Shown here one piece after another: positions 7,530-11,788 of a DNA stretch of 11,788 bases. This DNA is from CAZCWX01 sp964502465 (lineage in GTDB: Bacteria > Desulfobacterota > Binatia > Bin18), in the NCBI GenBank assembly GCA_964502465.1, contig CAZCWX010000492.1:1-11788 (forward strand). Direction: 5' to 3'. Position numbers and translations under genes: made by a program. The notes beneath the pieces were generated by a model. That model saw only the letters and a list, made by a program, of their open reading frames with translations. It searched no databases and was not told the DNA's origin. Positions within the stretch are counted from its first letter, which is position 1. Each line of letters opens with the position of its first letter.

Positions 7530-7558
7530 AGGAGGGCCGCCCTGCAGGGCGACCTCCT
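7530..7558. terminator. GC-rich hairpin after the TPP gene, no U-tract
   Basis: Stem aggagg (7530-7535)/cctcct (7553-7558) encloses a perfect 14-bp palindrome cgccctgcagggcg (7538-7551), with only gc opposite a unpaired. It begins 58 bases after the stop of the TPP gene and ends 18 bases before the decayed enolase start. The next bases are ctgtgctg, so it lacks the U run of a classic intrinsic terminator. It may still stabilise or end the TPP transcript, or act as a DNA site. Confidence 0.4.
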
Positions 7559-7576
7559 CTGTGCTGAGGAAGAGCG

Positions 7577-7866
7577 ATGCGCGCCGAGATTTCTACCGCG
7601 ACCGTGCCTATCGAACGCCTTAACGTTTTGGCCTACCTTATCCCCCACTGACTCACCTGAATCAGATGGAACCCTTGCATGGGACAAAACCATTCTTGTA
7701 GTGGTCGAGGCGATTGCAGGGGACAGACAAGGTCTGGGTTATACGTACGTGGATCTAGCGACCGCCCGACTCATCCAAGATAAGTTGGCCGCCATTGTCG
7801 TCGGACGTGACGCAATGGCGGCGCCTGGCGCTTGGGCGGCTCTCGTGCATGAAGTGCGCAACCTCG
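7577..7866 (+). pseudogene. Mandelate racemase/muconate lactonizing enzyme (enolase superfamily), N-terminal fragment
   Basis: From an ATG at 7577 the frame reads MRAEISTATVPIERLNVLAY then LIP, the N-terminal strand of enolase-superfamily sugar-acid dehydratases and racemases. It then meets TGA at 7649-7651. Shifting frame at the run of five C (7642-7646) restores TDSPESDGTLAWD, VVVEAIAGDRQGLGYTYVD, LIQDKLAAIVVGRD and AAPGAWAALVHEVRNL, all typical of this family's N-terminal capping domain. The metal-binding barrel domain, several hundred residues, is absent: after RNL the sequence changes to an unrelated family in the same frame. A single-base insertion in the homopolymer explains the frameshift, so the piece is a dead remnant. 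The exact 3' limit is uncertain by about 20 bases. Confidence 0.7.
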
Positions 7867-8035
7867 CTAAGGCAGCTGCCGGGATGGCGCAAGAGCGCCA
7901 GATTCCGCAGTTTGCTCCGCAAACATTCAAAGCATGGGTCCGTCGGCAGGCGCTGCGCAATACAGACAAACCGCTGGTGATCCTCTGGGCGGATACCTTC
8001 AACAATTATTTTCACCTGCAAACCGCCAAGGCTGC
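7867..8035 (+). pseudogene. Internal fragment of an FAD-linked oxidase / Fe-S (GlpC/HdrD-like) protein
   Basis: The frame continues from the enolase remnant as AAAGMAQERQIPQFAPQTF then KAW, and VILWADTFNNYFHLQTAKAA. This resembles the stretch between the two parts of large FAD-binding oxidase/Fe-S proteins, where APER-IP-FAP-TF-W precedes a VLW-DTF-N-FHPE motif and a CCG cysteine site. The FAD domain before it and the CCG motifs after it are missing, so the protein cannot function. The fragment is about 55 residues long and ends where the frame becomes unfamiliar near 8036. The similarity is recognised from memory of family motifs. Confidence 0.6.
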
Positions 8036-8143
8036 GATCGCCAAGAACACCGCCAGGCGCAGCTGCGAACAGCCTTCTTTGCTGGGGCGCTGCTCGCTGG
8101 CGGCGCCGTCGCATGGATTCTCAAAAATAGGAGGGCCACATGA
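8036..8143 (+). pseudogene. Membrane-protein C-terminal tail, fragment
   Basis: One frame away from the preceding fragment, a stretch reads RQAQLRTAFFAGALLAGGAV then AWILKNRRAT and stop. It is an arginine-flanked hydrophobic helix, as at the end of a small membrane protein. Its TGA overlaps the ATG of the next gene (ATGA at 8140-8143), the usual sign of translational coupling. This suggests the tail belonged to a gene that originally preceded the PPC-domain gene in an operon. The family is not recognised and no start is visible, so it is treated as a truncated remnant. A complete very small ORF remains possible. Confidence 0.35.
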
Positions 8144-8589
8144 AAACGCGACTCGTCCACGAGCAGCAGGGTGAGAAAACGTTCGTGCTTATTTTCGATA
8201 AGGGCGATGAAGCCATCCAAGGTCTTCACCATTTCGCTGAAGAACAGGGCATAACAGCCGCGCATTTCACCGCCATTGGAGCGTTCACGGACGTCACATT
8301 AGGCTACTTCGAGCGAGGGAAAAAAGACTACAGAAAGATTCCCCTTTCCGAACAGGTCGAGGTCCTCTCCCTCATTGGCAATATTGCGCTGAAGCAAGGC
8401 CAGCCGCAGGTCCATGCCCACGTGGTAGTAGGGAAATCTGACGGCACGGCGCACGGCGGTCATCTTCTCGAAGCCCATGTTTGGCCGACGTTAGAAGTGG
8501 TCATCACCGAGTCCCCTACACATCTACGACGTCAGATCGATGAGGAAACGGGGCTCGCCTTGATTCAGGCGGACCCGATGACTTCCTGA
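8140..8589 (+). CDS. PPC (DUF296) domain protein
   Basis: This 149-residue single-domain protein is of the PCC/PPC (DUF296) family. The plant relatives are AT-hook DNA-binding proteins; the bacterial stand-alone forms are trimers of unclear function with a bound metal. The domain fills the whole protein: FVLIFDKGDEAIQGLHHFAE, the AHFTAIGAF strand, VEVLSLIGNIAL, and a histidine cluster in QVHAHVVVGKSDGTAHGGHL (H92, H94, H108) that matches the expected metal site. LEAHVWPTLEVVITE closes the fold. There is no AT-hook, so DNA binding is not supported. Ataggaggg lies just before the ATG. The start overlaps the stop of the upstream membrane-tail remnant. The next intact gene is convergent. Confidence 0.88.
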   Translation: MKTRLVHEQQGEKTFVLIFDKGDEAIQGLHHFAEEQGITAAHFTAIGAFTDVTLGYFERGKKDYRKIPLSEQVEVLSLIGNIALKQGQPQVHAHVVVGKSDGTAHGGHLLEAHVWPTLEVVITESPTHLRRQIDEETGLALIQADPMTS

Positions 8590-8727
8590 GGAAGTTAGCT
8601 GTGCACCCAAAGATGACCTCTTTGGCAGTATCCTTGATAACAGGGCTTCTCACACATTCGGTGCGACTCAGAGTCAGCCTGTGCCTTTCGGCTATTCTCT
8701 TTAATCGCGACACGGCCGTTTCGGCGT

Positions 8728-8874
8728 GAACAGGTCAGCGCTCTACTGCTCGTCATTGGCGCCGCATCTATGCTGATAGCCGCGATAGGCGTCGTTCGCA
8801 TGCCAGACTTGTTTATGCGGATGCAGGTCGCATCGAAAGCTGTCACGTTGGGAGCTGGCAGTCTGCTCCTTAAT
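8728..8874 (+). pseudogene. MnhG/PhaG (Mrp antiporter subunit G) fragment
   Basis: The frame reads EQVSALLLVIGAASMLIAAI, then GVVRMPDLFMRMQVASKAVT and LGAGSLLL. The IG-VRMPDLFMRMQVASKAVTLG block is the signature of subunit G of multisubunit Na+/H+ or K+/H+ antiporters (MnhG/MrpG/PhaG). The first helix has only a short N-terminal lead and no start codon with a ribosome site. The last helix and tail are missing: the sequence leaves the family at about 8874, ten bases before the stop of the convergent DUF2071 gene. No other Mrp subunit is nearby, and subunit G alone would not work. The 138 bases between the PPC gene and this fragment (8590-8727) show nothing recognisable. Confidence 0.75.
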
Positions 8875-8883
8875 AAGACGGGC

Positions 8884-9612
8884 TTAGATCGGATGCCGCG
8901 GCCAAATCTCTACGTGGAGAGGCTCGGCTTGCCCGTGCAGGAGAGGGGTTTCTTCAGCAACAGACAATCCAAGTGAGGCGAACAGAGTCGAGGAAAACCG
9001 GGAGAGGGTCGCTTGACATAAGGGCCAGGGACGGTGATAAATGCGAGCGCGATAGAGATGCTCTCCACGCGCTGTGTACAGGCAGTACCGCTCAAGGAGA
9101 AAGAACTCCAGCGTCTCCGGCTTTGCTTCCGGGAGGGACTTCCCCCGGGTCCAGACCACTTCAAAATCGGCTGGACGAGCGCCCCAATGGATGCGAGAGG
9201 AAGTGAAGCGAAGTGTCGGTCCTGCTTCCTGTAGCGTCATACGCGCCTGGAAGTATGGGAGGGAATACCCCAAGCGGGCGCCCAGGACAGCAAGTGGATT
9301 AGAGGCGTCAAGCGAGAAGAACCATACGCCGGGGACTCCATCCACATGGACATAGGTGCGCAGATTGAGTTCGTGCGAGGCACTCAGCCACGGGACTGCA
9401 GGAAGAAAAGAGGGACGGATACCCCACAGCGTAAAAGGCGTTACTCCGATCCACGCACTCCCCGCAAAGGTGTCGATCAGTAAGCGTGATGGAATCAAGG
9501 AGCGCAGGCGTTCTGGTGAGATCGGCCAGTGGAGAAAGAGTAATTGAGCCCAGGTCTGATACAAGAGGGGCCGCCGCGCTGGCCGACAGCGGATGGATAG
9601 ACGATCGATCAT
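8884..9612 (-). CDS. DUF2071 / YqjF family protein
   Basis: This 242-residue protein belongs to the DUF2071 (YqjF-like) family of unknown function, related in fold to acetoacetate decarboxylase-like proteins. The start at 9612 is preferred to one 90 bases upstream because GGAAG lies about 8 nt before it and the family begins near MIDRLSIRCRPARRP. Typical segments follow in order: QTWAQLLFLHWPISPERLRS, FAGSAWIGVTPF, ELNLRTYVHVDGVPGVWFFS, LDASNPLAVLGAR and, at the end, EPLHVEIWPRHPI, the usual C-terminus. Length is normal. It is soluble with no signal peptide. It lies 99 bases after the hemerythrin gene on the same strand, so they may share a transcript. Its 3' end abuts the MnhG fragment. Confidence 0.82.
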   Translation of the reverse strand: MIDRLSIRCRPARRPLLYQTWAQLLFLHWPISPERLRSLIPSRLLIDTFAGSAWIGVTPFTLWGIRPSFLPAVPWLSASHELNLRTYVHVDGVPGVWFFSLDASNPLAVLGARLGYSLPYFQARMTLQEAGPTLRFTSSRIHWGARPADFEVVWTRGKSLPEAKPETLEFFLLERYCLYTARGEHLYRARIYHRPWPLCQATLSRFSSTLFASLGLSVAEETPLLHGQAEPLHVEIWPRHPI

Positions 9613-9711
9613 TACTGACTTCCAGGGAAAGGTGGAGTTGCAGCTTCTTATCTTCTCCAGGAATTTCCGGAGCGCTAAGATCCATCCATTGGACAGATTC
9701 ATTTGGGGACG

Positions 9712-10260
9712 CTAGGCTGCTCGTCGCCTGCCATGCTTTCTTGCTATGTCTTGCTCTTCTGCGTCTTTGTCTGCTGGGTTTTGCTCGTCTTCTCTTTCTA
9801 CTTCTTCTTTCTTTTGCTCCATGAGTTCACTGCGCCGCGCCTCGACCTGCTCACCGAGCGCTGCCAAGTCGTCTTTCGATAGGTGTTGCTTGGCCAGCTT
9901 AAACATCACTCGCTCTTCTTCCTTAACATGGTGCAGAACATACTCGCCTAGCACGGTGACCTTCGCGTCATAGCGCCCCTCCTGTGAGGGCGTCTCACCA
10001 AGTTCAGCTATCAGAGTCTTTGCGACTTGATGCTCTTCAGCGGCCTCATCGAGCAACTCTGTGAGTTCCTTCGAGCGCACCTCATACAGCGCAGGATAGA
10101 TTAATTCTTCTTCTACTTGAGCATGGACCGTAAGCGCCTGGCAAATCTGCGATGCCAAGTGAGCTTTTTTCTGGGAGGGGCGCTTCGACATCCCCTCAAA
10201 TTGCTCAAACATCTTCTTTACCATTTGATGATCCTTTTCGAGTAGCTGTAAGACAGTCAT
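9712..10260 (-). CDS. Hemerythrin HHE domain protein
   Basis: This 182-residue protein has an N-terminal hemerythrin-like four-helix bundle expected to bind a non-heme diiron centre. Such proteins sense or store oxygen, or respond to NO, peroxide or iron. Iron ligands can be read at H11 (EKDHQMVKKMF), H46 and E50 (VHAQVEEELIYP), H77 (EEHQVAKTLI) and H110/H111 with E114/E115 (LHHVKEEERVMF). From about residue 140 the tail is a highly charged, Lys/Glu/Asp-rich stretch ending in Arg-Arg-Arg-Ala-Ala, probably disordered. The start at 10260 has AAAGGAGAG 6 nt upstream; an in-frame start 24 bases further up would carry that site inside the gene. It is transcribed away from the receiver-kinase gene, sharing 262 bases of upstream DNA. 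Confidence 0.9.
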   Translation of the reverse strand: MTVLQLLEKDHQMVKKMFEQFEGMSKRPSQKKAHLASQICQALTVHAQVEEELIYPALYEVRSKELTELLDEAAEEHQVAKTLIAELGETPSQEGRYDAKVTVLGEYVLHHVKEEERVMFKLAKQHLSKDDLAALGEQVEARRSELMEQKKEEVEREDEQNPADKDAEEQDIARKHGRRRAA

Positions 10261-10522
10261 GGATGCTCTCCTTTCAAGAAACACTTCGAATAGGCTATCT
10301 CTACAGGAAGCAAAAACAACGCCACTCTCGAGAGACCGAAAAAGACGAACGATTGTGCCTCCGCTGTCCTACTCCCGCGATCGCGAGGCCAATGCCTGTC
10401 AGGGAAGTAGGACAAGAGAGAGTCCTTCAAGGGAGACAACTCGGAAGCAACGTCTATTCTCCCTTGCCCGTAGTGATAGACTGAAACGGAATGTTTTTCT
10501 AAGAAGACAGCGAGAAAAGCAA
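10261..10522. promoter_or_regulatory. Shared upstream region of hemerythrin and receiver-kinase genes
   Basis: The two genes diverge from here, so both promoters lie in these 262 bases. Notable are a 10-bp palindrome ctctcgagag (10325-10334) and a larger inverted repeat at 10366-10413. The plus-strand frame of the kinase is open across the whole stretch, but its predicted residues are Arg/Ser-rich and unlike a domain. No -35/-10 pair was found with confidence. Confidence 0.45.
10366..10413. repeat. Compound inverted repeat in the divergent promoter region
   Basis: gtcctactccc (10366-10376) pairs with gggaagtaggac (10402-10413) through 11 base pairs and one bulged A. Inside it are the palindrome cgcgatcgcg (10376-10385) and a small aggc/gcct hairpin (about 10386-10397). 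The structure could form a cruciform or a branched RNA in the kinase leader. It lies about 106 bases before the hemerythrin ATG and 110 before the kinase ATG. Confidence 0.45.
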
Positions 10523-11728
10523 ATGGACAACGAACCACGGCTAATCCTGCTTGTTGAAGATAATCCAGCCGACGTCCGCTTGTTGTATGAGGCTCTTCAG
10601 ACAGCCGCCCCTACACAGTTTAACTTGCTATCCGTCGAGAGGTTGAGCGACGCCCTCGCCCGGCTGGCGGAGAGGCAATTTGTAGTGATTTTGTTAGATC
10701 TTTCGTTGCCTGATAGTCAGGGGCTGGACACGCTCCGACAAGTACAGACCTATGCACCGCAGGCGCCGATTGTGGTATTGACGGGGCTTGATGATGAGGC
10801 GCTTGCCGTCGCAGCTGTACAGGAGGGAGCGCAAGATTACTTGGTGAAAGGGGACGTGGAACCGCGGGGATTGGTGCGGGCGTTGCGTTATGCGGTGGAG
10901 CGGCACGCTTTAAGGCAAGCGCTACGTCAGCTCAATGAGGAATTAGAGGCGCGTGTGCAAGAGCGCACGGCGCAATTAATGGCGTTCAATGTGGCGCTGC
11001 AACAAGAGATGGCGGAACATCAACGCGCAGAGGAACAATTGCGACGCAGCGAGCGATTGGCCGCCATTGGGACTACTGTTGCTAAACTGGCGCATGAAAT
11101 TGGCAATCCGCTTAACGGCATGTCTACCTCTCTGCAGCTCTTGGAACGCTATTTGGCCCAAGGCAAAGCAACCGACGACTTACTGGCTGAGATAGTGCAG
11201 GACCTTCATGGCGAAATTCACCGCTTGCAGTCCCTGCTGCAGGACTTGCGCATCTTTCACCGGCCACAACTCCTTTCTCTGCGACCAACCAATCTTGCCA
11301 TTATGGCTGCTGAGGTTCTACGAACTCAAGCCTCACACTATATTGAACTAGGTATTCGTCTTGAACAGTCCCTTCCCGTCGAGCTGCCGTCAGTGCGCGC
11401 CGATAGTGATAAGCTCGCGCAGGTCCTTTTAAACCTCTATAAGAATGCGGTCGAAGCCATGCCGGAGGGAGGCGTCCTGACGATACGCGGGACATATACA
11501 GAGGAGCAGGTGCGTCTAGAGGTGGAAGACACAGGAATAGGTATCCCCGAGCAGGTGGATATCTTTGAGCCATTTGTCTCCAACAAAGCTGAAGGGACAG
11601 GGTTGGGATTAGCTATCGTCAAGCAGATCGTGGAAGCGCATGGAGGGACGCTGACCTATAAGAGTGTGCCGGGGCAAGGAACAACAATGGCGCTCACCCT
11701 GCCCGTGCATAAAGAAATGAAAAAATAA
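10523..11728 (+). CDS. Receiver domain-histidine kinase (hybrid two-component protein)
   Basis: This 401-residue cytoplasmic protein has an N-terminal response-regulator receiver followed by a histidine kinase core. The start at 10523 is chosen because the receiver begins with RLILLVEDN directly after it; the ribosome site is weak (gagaaaag). Receiver residues about 5-125 hold the acidic pair E12/D13, phospho-acceptor D59 in ILLDLSLPD, T87 and K109. A coiled-coil linker (about 128-178, with EELEARVQERTAQL) leads to the dimerisation/phosphotransfer helix with H191 in KLAHEIGNPLNG. The ATPase domain has the N box around N308 (LNLYKNAVEAMP), DTGIGIP, FEPFVSNKAEGTGLGL and HGGTLTYKSVPGQGT. There is no membrane segment, PAS or GAF, so input probably comes by phosphorylation of the receiver from another kinase. 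No output regulator is adjacent. Confidence 0.92.
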   Translation: MDNEPRLILLVEDNPADVRLLYEALQTAAPTQFNLLSVERLSDALARLAERQFVVILLDLSLPDSQGLDTLRQVQTYAPQAPIVVLTGLDDEALAVAAVQEGAQDYLVKGDVEPRGLVRALRYAVERHALRQALRQLNEELEARVQERTAQLMAFNVALQQEMAEHQRAEEQLRRSERLAAIGTTVAKLAHEIGNPLNGMSTSLQLLERYLAQGKATDDLLAEIVQDLHGEIHRLQSLLQDLRIFHRPQLLSLRPTNLAIMAAEVLRTQASHYIELGIRLEQSLPVELPSVRADSDKLAQVLLNLYKNAVEAMPEGGVLTIRGTYTEEQVRLEVEDTGIGIPEQVDIFEPFVSNKAEGTGLGLAIVKQIVEAHGGTLTYKSVPGQGTTMALTLPVHKEMKK

Positions 11729-11788
11729 GCGGCTGCGAAAGAGGATGATTGGGTCTTAATCTGTGGCTAGGAGCCTGTCGGGAAAAGT

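Noticed and set aside
6959..7693. Minus-strand open frame of 244 residues inside the TPP gene
   Set aside because: It lies antisense to the conserved C-terminal TPP-binding domain and has no recognisable features. It is a shadow frame in G+C-rich coding DNA.
8973..9355. Several plus-strand open frames opposite the DUF2071 gene
   Set aside because: All are antisense shadows of a well-supported gene and have no family motifs.
10259..10522. An 88-residue N-terminal extension of the kinase, starting at an ATG that overlaps the hemerythrin start
   Set aside because: The residues are Arg/Ser-rich without a domain, no ribosome site precedes that ATG, the region must hold the hemerythrin promoter, and the receiver domain begins right after the ATG at 10523.
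1..11788. CRISPR array, tRNA, rRNA, toxin-antitoxin pair, retron or phage defence operon
   Set aside because: No regularly spaced repeats, no RNA-gene signatures, and no protein with motifs of these systems was found on either strand.

Overview
The window reads as chromosomal DNA of an environmental, probably Gram-negative bacterium of moderate G+C. The Gram-negative reading rests on a lipoprotein signal joined to a periplasmic BON domain and on a remnant of an Mrp-type antiporter subunit. No rRNA or other phylogenetic marker is present, so the phylum cannot be named. No tRNA, rRNA or CRISPR array was seen.

Layout. Positions 1-1265 are the right part of an IS66-family element: a transposase open at the left edge, then a GTAAC-type terminal repeat. 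Positions 1266-1453 are AT-rich and are bracketed by inverted IS66-like ends. A decayed IS6-family transposase follows (1600-2212). From 2424 on come intact housekeeping and stress genes on both strands: a YihY/BrkB membrane protein and a GlsB/YeaQ membrane protein (+); an isochorismatase-type cysteine hydrolase and a BON lipoprotein (-); a pyruvate-oxidase-like TPP enzyme and a PPC/DUF296 protein (+); a DUF2071/YqjF protein and a hemerythrin (-); and a receiver-histidine kinase (+) transcribed divergently from the hemerythrin gene.

Between the intact genes lie short remnants of other genes: a cytochrome c C-terminus (3742-3831, -), a mandelate-racemase/enolase N-terminus with a frameshift (7577-about 7866) joined to an internal piece of an FAD-linked oxidase/Fe-S protein (about 7867-8035) and then to a membrane-protein tail (about 8036-8143), and an MnhG/PhaG antiporter fragment (8728-about 8874). 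Together with the two insertion sequences, this shows a locus reshaped by repeated deletion and illegitimate joining that left the stress genes intact.

Functionally the intact genes share a loose stress, redox and envelope theme (BON, GlsB, BrkB, hemerythrin, pyruvate-oxidase-like enzyme, two-component protein). Apart from the divergent hemerythrin/kinase pair and possible short operons, nothing proves a single pathway. I see no convincing novel multi-gene system. The most distinctive features are the chimeric gene-fragment block and the inverted-repeat structures at 1251-1468, 7530-7558 and 10366-10413.
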